Of a stretch of 50,795 nucleotides of DNA, positions 25,912 to 34,337 are shown one piece after another. The stretch's first letter is position 1, and each line of letters starts with the position of its first letter. The notes under the pieces are model-generated. The model searched no databases. It was given only the letters and a program-made list of their open reading frames with translations, and was not told the origin of the DNA. The position numbers were made by a program, and so were the translations under genes. Origin of the DNA: Actinomycetales bacterium. GTDB lineage: Bacteria; Actinomycetota; Actinomycetes; Actinomycetales; Quadrisphaeraceae. Location: NCBI GenBank assembly GCA_022701985.1, contig JAKONK010000175.1:1-50795 (forward strand), read 5' to 3'.

Positions 25912-27636
25912 ATGACGACGACGCAGGAGCGCCGCGCGCCGGTGCCCGACCCGCCCGAGGTCGACCCGGCGCCGGTCGGACTGGGGCTGCTCGGCTGGGT
26001 CCGCTGGACCTGGCGGCAGCTCACGAGCATGCGCACCGCGCTGCTCCTCCTCATGCTGCTGGCGGTGCTGGCGGTGCCGGGCTCGCTCTTCCCGCAGCGC
26101 AGCATCGACCAGGTCCGCGTGGCGACGTACTTCGAGCAGCACCCCGACCTCGCCCCCTGGCTGGACCGGCTGAGCCTGTTCGACGTCTACTCCTCGCCCT
26201 GGTTCTCGGCCGTCTACCTGCTCCTGTTCATCAGCCTCGTGGGCTGCGTGCTGCCGCGGACGAGGGTGCACCTCGCCAACCTCCGCCAGGCCCCGCCGCG
26301 GACCCCGGCCCGCCTGTCCCGGCTCCCCGAGCACCGCAGCGTCGAGGTGGCCGCGAGCCCCGAGCGGGTGCTCGACGCGGCCCGCGCCGTGATGCGCGAG
26401 CGGCGGTACCGCACGGCCGAGCACGCCGGTCCCGGCGGCCCCTCGCTGGCCGCCCAGCGCGGCGAGCTGCGGGAGACCGGCAACCTGCTCTTCCACCTGT
26501 CGCTGGTGGGCGTGCTCGTGGCCGTGGCGGTCGGCGGCCTGTGGGGCTACCGCGCGCAGGTGATCGTCCCGGTCGGGGCCCCCTACGTGAACAACACCAC
26601 CAACCTCGACACGTGGGACCCGGGCGCCCTCGTCACCGGCGACTCGCTGCCGCCGTTCAGCTTCGTCCTCGACGCCCTGCACGTCTCCTTCGACGACGAC
26701 GAGACCAGTGGCCAGTACGGCGCTCCGCGCAGCTTCTCCGCCGACACGACGCTCACGGAGGCACCCGGTGACGCCCCCGTCGAGCGCACCATCAGGGTCA
26801 ACGAGCCGCTGAGGGCCGCCGGCGCCTCCGTGTACCTGGCCGGCAACGGCTACGCACCCGTCCTGACCGTCCGCGACGGTGACGGGAACCCCGTCTTCAG
26901 CCAGCCGACGCCGTTCCTCGTGCAGGACTCCAACTACACGTCCACCGGTGTCATCAAGATCCCCGACTCCCCGACGGGCCAGGTGGGCCTGCAGGGGATC
27001 TTCCTGCCCACCGCCGCCCTGGGAGCCGACGGGATGCCGGCGTCGTCGTTCCCCGACGCCCGCGACCCCGTGCTCTACCTGACCGTCTGGACCGGCGACC
27101 TGGGCCTGGACGACGGGGTCCCCCAGAACGTCTACGAGCTCGACACCTCGGAGATGACGCTGATCACCACCGGTGACGGCATCCCGGTGCGCCTGCGGCT
27201 CGAGCCCGGGCAGAGCGCCGAGCTGCCCGACGGCCTCGGCTCTGTGACCTTCGACTCCCTCGACCGCTACGCCGGCTTCACCGTCCGCCACGACCCGGCC
27301 CGCGGCGCGGCGCTCGTCTTCTCGCTGCTGGCGATCGCGGGGCTGACGGCCTCGCTGTTCGTGCCCCGCCGGCGGCTCTGGCTGAGGGCGGGGGCGGTCG
27401 GGTCCGGGGCGGTCGGCGGCAGCCCGCCACCGGGCGCCGGACGTACGCTGGTCGAGGTGGGGGCCCTGGCCCGCAGCGAGGACCACGGCCTGGCCGGTGA
27501 GGCCGACGCCGTCCTGGCCGCCGTGCTGGCCCGCCTCGACGAGCCCCCGGCACCCCAGCAGCACCCCCAGCAGCACACCGAGCAGCACACCGAGCAGCAC
27601 CCCCGGCAGCAACGACCTGAGGAGGGCGCCCCGTGA
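25912..27636 (+). CDS. resB: cytochrome c biogenesis protein ResB
   Basis: A 574-residue System II protein that with CcsB exports haem and attaches it to apocytochrome c. Membrane helices lie near residues 40-57, 98-115 and 193-211, followed by a large external domain (about 212-460) and a last helix at about 464-482. RWTWRQLTSMRTALLLLMLL and LPGSLFPQ-like VPGSLFPQRSIDQ are typical of ResB. The C-terminal 90 residues are low complexity and end in a Gln/His repeat that looks dispensable. It starts one base after ccdA and overlaps ccsB by GTGA. Confidence 0.95.
   Translation: MTTTQERRAPVPDPPEVDPAPVGLGLLGWVRWTWRQLTSMRTALLLLMLLAVLAVPGSLFPQRSIDQVRVATYFEQHPDLAPWLDRLSLFDVYSSPWFSAVYLLLFISLVGCVLPRTRVHLANLRQAPPRTPARLSRLPEHRSVEVAASPERVLDAARAVMRERRYRTAEHAGPGGPSLAAQRGELRETGNLLFHLSLVGVLVAVAVGGLWGYRAQVIVPVGAPYVNNTTNLDTWDPGALVTGDSLPPFSFVLDALHVSFDDDETSGQYGAPRSFSADTTLTEAPGDAPVERTIRVNEPLRAAGASVYLAGNGYAPVLTVRDGDGNPVFSQPTPFLVQDSNYTSTGVIKIPDSPTGQVGLQGIFLPTAALGADGMPASSFPDARDPVLYLTVWTGDLGLDDGVPQNVYELDTSEMTLITTGDGIPVRLRLEPGQSAELPDGLGSVTFDSLDRYAGFTVRHDPARGAALVFSLLAIAGLTASLFVPRRRLWLRAGAVGSGAVGGSPPPGAGRTLVEVGALARSEDHGLAGEADAVLAAVLARLDEPPAPQQHPQQHTEQHTEQHPRQQRPEEGAP
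27553..27614 (+). repeat. short in-frame repeat in the 3' end of resB
   Basis: Copies of a CAGCA(C/G)-rich unit of about 12 bases, e.g. CAGCACACCGAG repeated, encode Gln-Gln-His and Glu-Gln-His units at the ResB C-terminus. Being a multiple of three, changes in copy number would keep the frame. Confidence 0.7.
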
Positions 27637-28655
27637 GCGTCGACACGACGCTGGCCTCGACCAGCAACTCCCTCGTGTACTCGGCGATGGCCGTCTACGC
27701 CGTGGCCCTGGGGGCGAGCGCCTTCGACCTCGCCACCCTCGGTGAGAAGGTCGGAGCCAGGCGCCGCGCCTCCGCGCGGTCCGCCGCACCCCGCCAGGAG
27801 CTGGCGTCGCAGGCGGGTGGCGTCGGCACCATCACGGTGGGCCGCACGACCGCGCCGACGGGCCCGGCGCCGCTCGCCGAGGACGGCGCGCCGCGCAGGG
27901 CCGCCGGCATCGCGACCTCCCTGACGGTGCTGGCGCTGCTGCTGCACCTCGGCGGAGTGGTCACCCGCGGCCTCTCGGCGCACCGCGCGCCCTGGGGCAA
28001 CATGTACGAGTTCTCGGTGACGGGGACCGCCGTCGTCGTGCTGGTCTACCTGGGGGTGCTGGCGCGCCGCGACATCCGCTGGCTGTCGACGTTCGTGCTC
28101 GCGCCGGTGCTGCTGAGCCTCGGTCTCGCGGTCGCGGTGCTCTACACCGACTCGGCGCCGCTCGTGCCGGCGCTGCAGAGCTTCTGGCTGATCATCCACG
28201 TGTCGATCGCCTTCGTGAGCTCGGCGCTGTTCGTGCTCGCCTTCTCCACGACGGTGCTCCAGCTGGTGCAGGAGCGCCGCGAGGTCCAGCGGGCGCAGGG
28301 GCGCCCCACGGGAGCGGGTCGCTTCATGGAGGCGCTGCCGGCCTCGGCCGACCTGGAGCGGCTCAGCTACCGGCTCATCGCGATCTCGTTCCCGCTGTGG
28401 GCGTTCACGCTGGTGGCCGGAGCCATCTGGGCCGAGGTGGCCTGGGGCCGGTACTGGAACTGGGACCCCAAGGAGGTGTGGACCTTCATCATCTGGGTGG
28501 TCTACGCCGCCTACCTGCACGCCCGCGCCACCGGCGGCTGGGGCGGGCGCCGCGCGGCGTACCTGTCCATCGCCGGCTTCGCGTGCCTGATGGTCAACTA
28601 CGGCGTCGTGAACGTCTTCTTCCCCGGCAACCACTCCTACTCCGGGCTCAGCTGA
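27633..28655 (+). CDS. ccsB: cytochrome c biogenesis haem-handling protein CcsB (CcsA/ResC family)
   Basis: A 340-residue membrane protein with eight or so helices. The haem-handling WWD region is intact (WGRYWNWDPKEVWTFIIWVV), and conserved histidines occur before it (LIIHVSIAF) and near the C-terminus (FFPGNHSYSGL). With ResB it forms the cytochrome c synthetase of System II. GTG at 27633 overlaps the resB stop. A loop between helices 1 and 2 is longer than usual and rich in Arg, Ala and Thr. A perfect palindrome follows the stop. Confidence 0.96.
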   Translation: MSVDTTLASTSNSLVYSAMAVYAVALGASAFDLATLGEKVGARRRASARSAAPRQELASQAGGVGTITVGRTTAPTGPAPLAEDGAPRRAAGIATSLTVLALLLHLGGVVTRGLSAHRAPWGNMYEFSVTGTAVVVLVYLGVLARRDIRWLSTFVLAPVLLSLGLAVAVLYTDSAPLVPALQSFWLIIHVSIAFVSSALFVLAFSTTVLQLVQERREVQRAQGRPTGAGRFMEALPASADLERLSYRLIAISFPLWAFTLVAGAIWAEVAWGRYWNWDPKEVWTFIIWVVYAAYLHARATGGWGGRRAAYLSIAGFACLMVNYGVVNVFFPGNHSYSGLS

Positions 28656-28663
28656 CCGGAGCC

Positions 28664-28691
28664 GCTCCCAGGAGGGGCCCCTCCTGGGAGC
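28664..28691. terminator. perfect 28-base loop-less palindrome
   Basis: Positions 28664-28677 and 28678-28691 are exact reverse complements with no spacer, centred on GGGGCCCC. It fills the gap between the ccsB stop (28655) and the stop of the converging PLDc_N gene (28698), and is best read as a two-way terminator. Confidence 0.7.
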
Positions 28692-28697
28692 GTGACC

Positions 28698-28982
28698 TCA
28701 GAGGTCGCCGCGGTCCTTGCGGTCCAGGGAGCGCAGGAAGTCCTCGTCGTCGTCGGGACCCCTGGGGGCGCTGCCGCGCGAGGTCGGCTGCGCCGGCCCG
28801 GAGCGGCGGTGCGAGCGACCGGCCACCAGCCAGGCCAGGGGCCCCACGACGGGCAGCAGCACGATGAGCGCCACCCACACCGGGACGGGCAGGCCGCGGA
28901 CCTCGGACCCGGTGGTGCGCAGGCAGTCGACCAGCGCGTAGATGCCCAGCAGGAGGGCTGCGAGGACTACCAGCATCGGCAC
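28698..28982 (-). CDS. PLDc_N-domain (phospholipase D nuclease N-terminal) membrane protein
   Basis: A 94-residue protein with two membrane helices (LVVLAALLLGIYALVDCLRT and VPVWVALIVLLPVVGPLAWL) in the pattern of the PLDc_N domain, which occurs at the N-terminus of cardiolipin synthases and as a stand-alone protein. An acidic/basic tail follows (DDDEDFLRSLDRKDRGD). Stand-alone copies are common beside menA and ccsB in actinobacteria; the function is unknown. Start GTG 28982, or ATG 28976. Confidence 0.85.
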   Translation of the reverse strand: MPMLVVLAALLLGIYALVDCLRTTGSEVRGLPVPVWVALIVLLPVVGPLAWLVAGRSHRRSGPAQPTSRGSAPRGPDDDEDFLRSLDRKDRGDL

Positions 28983-29022
28983 CCGTCGATGGTAAGCACG
29001 TCGTCCACCTACGCTCGTCGTC

Positions 29023-29331
29023 GTGTCGCCCTACGCCCGCTACGCCGTCCTGCGGATCCTGCTGTTCGCCGTCGTCCTGCTCATCGGGTACGCGGTCGGG
29101 ATGCGCGAGTTCCTGCTGATCGTCTTCGCGCTGGTGGTCTCCGCCGTGCTGTCCTACCTGCTGCTCGGCGGCCCGCGCCAGGCGCTGGTCGAGAGGCTCC
29201 AGCAGCGCACGGCCCGGCGCCACGAGCGCGCCGTCGAGCGCCAGGCGCAGCGCGAGGCGTCCGGCAGGCGGACCAGGAGTGACGAGGACAACGCCGCCGA
29301 GGACGCCGAGGACGAGTCCCGCCGCGGCTGA
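29023..29331 (+). CDS. DUF4229 membrane protein
   Basis: A 102-residue protein with two membrane helices (YAVLRILLFAVVLLIGYAVG and LLIVFALVVSAVLSYLLLGG), then a charged Arg/Glu-rich helix and an acidic tail (DEDNAAEDAEDESRRG). Length, helix pattern and place beside menA fit the actinobacterial family DUF4229, of unknown function. TACGCT (29010-29015) lies seven bases before the GTG start, so the mRNA is probably leaderless. It diverges from the PLDc_N gene and converges with menA. Confidence 0.85.
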   Translation: MSPYARYAVLRILLFAVVLLIGYAVGMREFLLIVFALVVSAVLSYLLLGGPRQALVERLQQRTARRHERAVERQAQREASGRRTRSDEDNAAEDAEDESRRG

Positions 29332-29360
29332 GCCCGCCCCGGGCCGCCGGAGGGGACCGC

Positions 29361-30242
29361 TCAGAGGAGCGGTGCGAGCCCCAGGCCCACGGCCAGCAGC
29401 AGCGCGTAGGCCAGCTCCAGCTGGCCCGTGCGCCCGAGCACCGGCACCAGGTCGCGCCCGGTGGCCCCTGCGCGGACCACGCGCACCGCGGCCACGGCCA
29501 GCGGGACGGTGAGCAGGGGGAGCAGGGCGAACGGGGTGGTGCGCGCCGGCACCGACAGCAGCAGGTAGGGCAGCACCAGCAGCGCCGCGTAGAGGGTGCG
29601 GGTGCGGCCCTCGCCCAGGCGCACCGCCAGGGTGCGCTTGCCCGCGACGGCGTCGGTGGGCACGTCGCGCAGGTTGTTGGCCACGAGGATGGCGCAGGCG
29701 AGCGAGCCCACCGCCACGGCGCCGGCGATCGCGTCGACGGAGAGGCGCCCGGCCTGGGTGTACGTGGTGCCGAGCACCGCGACCAGCCCGAAGAAGAGGA
29801 AGACGAAGACCTCGCCCAGGCCCGCGTACCCGTAGGGGCGCGGCCCGCCCGTGTAGGTCCAGGCGGCGACGACGGCGAGCGCCCCGACCACCAGCAGCCA
29901 CCACGCGCCGCTGAGGGCGACCAGGGCCACCCCGGCGACCGCCGCGACGCCGAAGGAGAGCAGCGCCGCGCGGAGCACCTGCCGCGGTGGGGCGGCGCCC
30001 GAGCCGGTCAGGCGGAGCGGGCCGACGCGGTCGGCGTCGGTGCCGCGGACGCCGTCGGAGTAGTCGTTGGCGTAGTTGACGCCCACCTGCAGGGCGAGGG
30101 CGACGACCGCGGCGAGCAGGGCCCGCCCGGCCTGCGCCGCTCCCAGGGCGGCTGCCGCTCCGGTGCCCACCAGCACCGGTGACAGCGCCGCCGGGAGGGT
30201 CCGGGGACGGGCACCGGCGACCCACTGCCCTGCGCTCGCCAC
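29361..30242 (-). CDS. menA: 1,4-dihydroxy-2-naphthoate polyprenyltransferase
   Basis: A 293-residue UbiA-family membrane prenyltransferase that attaches the polyprenyl tail in menaquinone synthesis. The first Asp-rich motif is NYANDYSDGVRGTDADRVGP and the second is NNLRDVPTDAVAGKRTLAVR; GQWVAGARPRTLPAALSPVL is the usual N-terminus of MenA. TACGCT six bases before GTG 30242 supports this start and a leaderless message of its own. The stop codon lies in a small hairpin (29356-29373). It follows a methyltransferase gene by 16 bases. Confidence 0.94.
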   Translation of the reverse strand: MASAGQWVAGARPRTLPAALSPVLVGTGAAAALGAAQAGRALLAAVVALALQVGVNYANDYSDGVRGTDADRVGPLRLTGSGAAPPRQVLRAALLSFGVAAVAGVALVALSGAWWLLVVGALAVVAAWTYTGGPRPYGYAGLGEVFVFLFFGLVAVLGTTYTQAGRLSVDAIAGAVAVGSLACAILVANNLRDVPTDAVAGKRTLAVRLGEGRTRTLYAALLVLPYLLLSVPARTTPFALLPLLTVPLAVAAVRVVRAGATGRDLVPVLGRTGQLELAYALLLAVGLGLAPLL

Positions 30243-30258
30243 CGGGGGAGCGTAGGTG

Positions 30259-31035
30259 TCACCCGCGGCGGGCGCGCCAGCAGGTGGTCGTGTACGGCAC
30301 CGGGATGGTCTCTCGCCCCGCCGTGTCGGGGTGCGCGGCGAGCAGGTCGCGGACCTCGTCGAGCACGCGCTGGCGCTCCGCCGGCTCGGCCGTGAGCACG
30401 TAGCTGCGGCTCGCCGCCAGCCCGACGACGTCCTCGGGGGAGAGGTCGTGGGTCCACCTGTCGGTGGTGAGGCGCTCGGCCTCGACCAGGGGGGCGCCGA
30501 TCTGGGGCGCGTCGGCGCGCTGCGCCATGTGCGGTGCCGGAGCGAGCAGGTCGCCGAGGGCCGCCACCCACGGCACGCTCTCGTCGCGGCGGTTCCACAG
30601 CAGCCCCAGCCGACCACCGGGTGCGAGCACGCGCCCCACCTCGGCGCTGGCGCGCTCGGGGTCGACCCAGTGCCAGGCCTGCGCGAGCACCACGAGGTCC
30701 AGCGACGCGTCGGGGAGCGGGAGCCGCTCCCCGGTGCCCGCGAAGGTCGGCACGCCGGGGACGTCGACGTGCAGCTGCGCGAGCATCTGGGCGTCGGGGT
30801 CGACGGCGACCACCTCGAGCCCGCGCTCCACCAGCCGCGCCGTGAGCGCCCCGGTGCCCGCGCCGACGTCGGCCACCCGCAGCCGCCGCTCGCCGGAGGA
30901 GCCGGTCAGGCCCTCCAGCAGCCAGTCGACGGCCTGGGCGGGGTAGGTGGGGCGCGCGGCCGCGTAGCCGGCGGCACCCGCGCCGAAGGACAGGGCGAGC
31001 GAGGGGTTCGAGATCTCCACGGCTCCACCCTGCAC
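30259..31035 (-). CDS. class I SAM-dependent methyltransferase
   Basis: A 258-residue methyltransferase of the Methyltransf_11 type. Motif I is VADVGAGTGALTARL, motif II acid VVAVDPDAQML, then DLVVLAQAWHWVDPERA and GRVLAPGGRLGLLW. The N-terminal FGAGAAGYAAARPTYP is typical of a family of small-molecule methyltransferases and differs from MenG/UbiE, so despite sitting between menA and menE it is probably not the final menaquinone methylase. The substrate is unknown. Start GTG 31035, or GTG 31020. Confidence 0.88.
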   Translation of the reverse strand: MQGGAVEISNPSLALSFGAGAAGYAAARPTYPAQAVDWLLEGLTGSSGERRLRVADVGAGTGALTARLVERGLEVVAVDPDAQMLAQLHVDVPGVPTFAGTGERLPLPDASLDLVVLAQAWHWVDPERASAEVGRVLAPGGRLGLLWNRRDESVPWVAALGDLLAPAPHMAQRADAPQIGAPLVEAERLTTDRWTHDLSPEDVVGLAASRSYVLTAEPAERQRVLDEVRDLLAAHPDTAGRETIPVPYTTTCWRARRG

Positions 31036-31056
31036 CCCCGGCGCCCGGGACGGGAC

Positions 31057-32262
31057 TCAGCGGTCGGCGAGGAGGTGGGCGGCCAGGCCGGCCGCGGCGC
31101 GGCGGTCGGGCTTCCCGATGCCCCGCAGGGGCACCGCCTCCACCACGAGGACGTCGCGCGGGGCCGACGCCGCCCCGAGCCGTGCGCGGACGGCGGCGCG
31201 CACCGCGTCGAGCGACGGCGCCGCAGCGCCGGTGACCGGCACCACCAGCGCCACCACCCGCTGCCCCCACTCCGGGTCGGGGACGCCGACGACCAGCGCG
31301 TCAGCGACCCCGGGCAGGTCGGCGAGCACCCGCTCCACCGCCAGCGGCGCGACCTTGCGCCCCCCGGTGACCAGGACGTCGTCGAGCCGCCCCAGCACCG
31401 ACAGGCGCCCCTCGGCGTCGAGGGCGCCCAGGTCGCTCGTCGCGTACCAGCGCCGGCCGCCGCGCTGCACGAAGGCCTCCGCCGCCAGGTCCGGACGGCC
31501 CCGGTAGCCGGTGGCCAGCACCGGTCCCCGCAGGAGCACCCGGCCGTCGTCGTCCAGCGCGACCTCCACCCCGTCCAGGGGCGCCCCGTCGTAGACGCAG
31601 CCGCCGGAGGTCTCGGTGGAGCCGTAGGTCCTCACCACGCGCACCCCGGCGTCCGCGGCGCGGGCGAGCAGGGGAGCGGGTGCCGCGGCGCCCCCGAGCA
31701 GCACGGCGTCGAGCCGCGCGAGCGCCGCGGTCGCCGCGGGCACCTCCAGCGCCCGGGCCAGCTGCGTCGGCACGAGCGAGGCGTACCTGCGTCCCGCACC
31801 GCCGTCGTCCAGCGCCGCCACCCCCTCCGCCAGCGCCCCCGGGTCGCCCGGCGGGACGACGGCGGGCTCGGTGCCGGCCACCGCGCTCCGCACGAGCACC
31901 TGCCACGCGGCCACGTGCTCCAGCGGCAGGGCCAGCAGCCAGCGGCCGTGCCCCCCCAGACGCGCGGCGGTGGCCCGTGCGGAGGCGGTCAGCGCGGCGC
32001 CCCCGAGCTCCACGGCCTTGGCCTCCCCGGTGGAGCCGGAGGTGGCCAGCACGAGGGCGGTCCCGGCGTCCACCGGCTCCTCGACGCGGGCGGCGGCGCG
32101 CAGCCGCGCGGCTGCGGCCGGGTCGGCGGGCAGGGGCAGCAGGGCGGGCCCGCTGCCCGCGAGCGCGTCGCCCAGGGCGTCCAGGAGGCCCGGCACCGCC
32201 GCCGGGCCGCCGTCTGCGGCCACGACGACCTCGTGCAGCCTCCGCGGCCCGGACACGTCCAC
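31057..32262 (-). CDS. menE: o-succinylbenzoate-CoA ligase
   Basis: A 401-residue adenylate-forming enzyme, short as is usual for actinobacterial MenE. Seen are the phosphate-binding loop LATSGSTGEAKAVEL, the motif YGSTETSGGCVYDGAPLDGV, the hinge region YATSDLGALDAEGRLSVLGR followed by DDVLVTGGRKVAP, and the catalytic lysine near the C-terminus in RGIGKPDRRA. It activates o-succinylbenzoate before ring closure in menaquinone synthesis. TACCGT six bases before GTG 32262 supports this start. Together with menA it indicates menaquinone-based respiration; the remaining men genes are not in the window. Confidence 0.92.
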   Translation of the reverse strand: MDVSGPRRLHEVVVAADGGPAAVPGLLDALGDALAGSGPALLPLPADPAAAARLRAAARVEEPVDAGTALVLATSGSTGEAKAVELGGAALTASARATAARLGGHGRWLLALPLEHVAAWQVLVRSAVAGTEPAVVPPGDPGALAEGVAALDDGGAGRRYASLVPTQLARALEVPAATAALARLDAVLLGGAAAPAPLLARAADAGVRVVRTYGSTETSGGCVYDGAPLDGVEVALDDDGRVLLRGPVLATGYRGRPDLAAEAFVQRGGRRWYATSDLGALDAEGRLSVLGRLDDVLVTGGRKVAPLAVERVLADLPGVADALVVGVPDPEWGQRVVALVVPVTGAAAPSLDAVRAAVRARLGAASAPRDVLVVEAVPLRGIGKPDRRAAAGLAAHLLADR

Positions 32263-32344
32263 CCGGCCACGGTAGGTGCGTCCGGTGCGGCTGGTGCGGG
32301 CGGTCGGCCGGGGCGGCGCGGGGCGGTGCCGCGAGGATGGGGCC

Positions 32345-33277
32345 GTGGCTGCTGCTCCGCGGGACGACCAGCGCGCGGCGGGCACCGCGCTCGCCCTCGG
32401 GTCGAGCGCCTCGAGCCAGACGGGCGCCGCGGTGGGCGCCCTGGCCTTCGAGGGGCTGGGCGTGCCCGGCGTCGTCGCCGTCCGCCAGGTCGTGGCCGCG
32501 CTCGTCCTGAACGCGGTCGTGCGCTGGTCGCCGAGGTCGCTGGACCGGCGCACGTGGGGGCTCGTCGCCGTCCTGGCCGCGGTGATGGGCCTGATGAACC
32601 TCACCATCTACCTGGCCGTGGACAGGATCGGCCTGGGGCTCGCGGTGACGATCGAGTTCCTCGGCCCGCTGGGCGTGGCGGTGGCGACCTCGCGCCGCCT
32701 GCTCGACGTGCTCGCCGCCGCAGCAGCCGCCGTCGGCGTGCTCGTGCTGGTCGCGCCGGGCCCCTCGAGCGACGCCCTGGGCATCGTCCTGGCCCTGGCC
32801 GCCGCGGCCGCCTGGGCCGGCTACATCCTGCTCAGCCGCGCCGTGGCGGCCCGGGTGCCCGGCGTGCAGGGCGCCGCAGCCGCGGCGACGGTCCTGGCCG
32901 GTGCGTGGGCGCTCCCGGTGCTGGTGGTCGTGCTGCTGGCGCACCCGCCGCTGGTGGCGCTGGCCCTCGCGGCGGCCTGCGGCCTGCTGTCGTCCGCGCT
33001 GCCCTACGCCATCGACCTGGCCGCGCTGCGCCGGCTCCCGGCGTCGGTCTACTCGACGCTGGCGAGCGCCAACCCGGTGTGGGCCTTCGCGGCGGGCGCG
33101 CTGGTGCTCCGCGAGGGCGTCGCGGTGCACGAGGTGGTGGGTGCGGCGCTCGTCGTCGTCGCCAACCTCGTGGCGACGGCGCTGCCGGGCCGCCACCGCG
33201 CCGGGGGTGCGGCGGCGGTCCCGGGAGCGCCGGAGGGGCCCCCTCCGGCGGTGTCAGGCCGGGACGGCGCGGCGTGA
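32345..33277 (+). CDS. EamA/RhtA-type metabolite exporter
   Basis: A 310-residue protein with about ten membrane helices arranged as two EamA (drug/metabolite transporter) repeats. NLTIYLAVDRIGLGLAVTIE, then FLGPLGVAVATSR in the first repeat, and ASVYSTLASANPVWAFAAGA in the second, are typical of the RhtA (threonine/homoserine exporter) branch. The substrate is probably an amino acid or related compound, not determinable here. GTG 32345 has GAGGAT upstream. Its 3' end overlaps the converging DHH gene by 24 bases, and a palindrome lies inside its last codons. Confidence 0.88.
   Translation: MAAAPRDDQRAAGTALALGSSASSQTGAAVGALAFEGLGVPGVVAVRQVVAALVLNAVVRWSPRSLDRRTWGLVAVLAAVMGLMNLTIYLAVDRIGLGLAVTIEFLGPLGVAVATSRRLLDVLAAAAAAVGVLVLVAPGPSSDALGIVLALAAAAAWAGYILLSRAVAARVPGVQGAAAAATVLAGAWALPVLVVVLLAHPPLVALALAAACGLLSSALPYAIDLAALRRLPASVYSTLASANPVWAFAAGALVLREGVAVHEVVGAALVVVANLVATALPGRHRAGGAAAVPGAPEGPPPAVSGRDGAA
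33228..33250. terminator. loop-less palindrome inside the EamA 3' end
   Basis: CGCCGGAGGGG (33228-33238) and CCCCTCCGGCG (33240-33250) pair perfectly around one central base. It lies four bases downstream of the leftward DHH stop (33254-33256) but within the final codons of the rightward EamA gene. Probably the DHH terminator. Confidence 0.6.
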
Positions 33278-34216
33278 CCCCGACAGCGAGGCGATGACCT
33301 CGGCGAGGACGCGCTCGGACTCCTCGTGGGGCACCTGGCAGGTGCCGGCCGCCTCGTGGCCGCCGCCGCCGTGGCGCAGGGCCACCGCGCCGATGTCGGC
33401 GGTCGAGGTGCGGTCCAGGACCGAGCGGCCCATGGCCAGGACGGTGTTCTGCCGTCCGCGGCCCCAGATGACGTGCACGGAGACCCTCGCCTCCGGGAAC
33501 AGCGCGTAGACCAGGAAGCGGTTGCCCGCGTGGATGACGTCCTCCTCGCGCAGGTCGACCACCACCACGTCGTCGTGCAGCTCGCTCACGCGGAGCAGCT
33601 GGGCGGCGAACTGCTCGGCCTGCGCCTCGTACAGGGCCACGCGCTCGGCGACGTCGGGCAGCGCGAGAATCTCCTCGGCGTCGGCGTGGTGGGTGCAGTG
33701 GTCGATCATCTGCATCATCAGGTCGTAGTTGGAGATCCGGAACTCCCGGAAGCGCCCCAGGCCGGTGCGGGAGTCCATGAGGAAGTTCAGCAGCGCCCAG
33801 CCGGTGGGGCGCAGCACCTCCTCCAGGGAGTACCGCGCCGAGTCGGCCTGGTCCACGGCCGCCATCAGCGACGCGGGGACCTGCGGGAACGCCGCGGCGC
33901 CGCCGAAGTGGTCGTGGACCACGCGCGCCGCCGACGGCGCGTGCTCGTCGATGACGTGCGCCGCCGCCCCCGGCGCCGGCGTCCCGTTGCGCAGCGCCTC
34001 GCTGTGGTGGTGGTCGAAGACCGTGTGGGCCCGCGGGTCGTACGGGAGGTTGGTCAGCAGGTCCCGGCCGGTGATCTCCACGGCGCCGTCCTGCACGTCC
34101 TTGGGGTGCACGAAGGTGATCTCGTCGATGAGGTCGAGGTGCTTCAGCAGCACGGCGCAGACGAGCCCGTCGAAGTCGGAGCGGGTGACCAGGCGGTGGC
34201 GGGCGTCAGACGGCAT
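33254..34216 (-). CDS. DHH/DHHA1-family phosphoesterase
   Basis: A 320-residue protein. Metal-binding motifs are RSDFDGLVCAVLL, with Asp residues, and VFDHHHSEA (DHH); the C-terminal DHHA1 domain has RHGGGGHEAAGTCQVP, the GGGH motif. This resembles exopolyphosphatase or nanoRNase/c-di-AMP-type phosphodiesterases, but the family is diverse and the substrate cannot be named. ATG 34216 directly precedes PSDARHRLVTRSDFDG, the expected N-terminus; the frame above it is open without any start signal. The 3' end overlaps the EamA gene. Confidence 0.9.
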   Translation of the reverse strand: MPSDARHRLVTRSDFDGLVCAVLLKHLDLIDEITFVHPKDVQDGAVEITGRDLLTNLPYDPRAHTVFDHHHSEALRNGTPAPGAAAHVIDEHAPSAARVVHDHFGGAAAFPQVPASLMAAVDQADSARYSLEEVLRPTGWALLNFLMDSRTGLGRFREFRISNYDLMMQMIDHCTHHADAEEILALPDVAERVALYEAQAEQFAAQLLRVSELHDDVVVVDLREEDVIHAGNRFLVYALFPEARVSVHVIWGRGRQNTVLAMGRSVLDRTSTADIGAVALRHGGGGHEAAGTCQVPHEESERVLAEVIASLSGSRRAVPA

Positions 34217-34337
34217 GCCCTGGGTCTCGGCAGGCGCCCGGCGCACCTGGACCCCGCCGGCCGTCCCACCCCCGGGTGACACGGGCCCGGCGGCCGCTCC
34301 ACCGGGGCGGGCTACAGCCCCTGCCGATGAGACCCCC

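Noticed and set aside
30259-31035. Methyltransferase between menA and menE as MenG/UbiE
   Set aside because: Its N-terminal motif and SAM-region wording fit another Methyltransf_11 group; only position suggests menaquinone.
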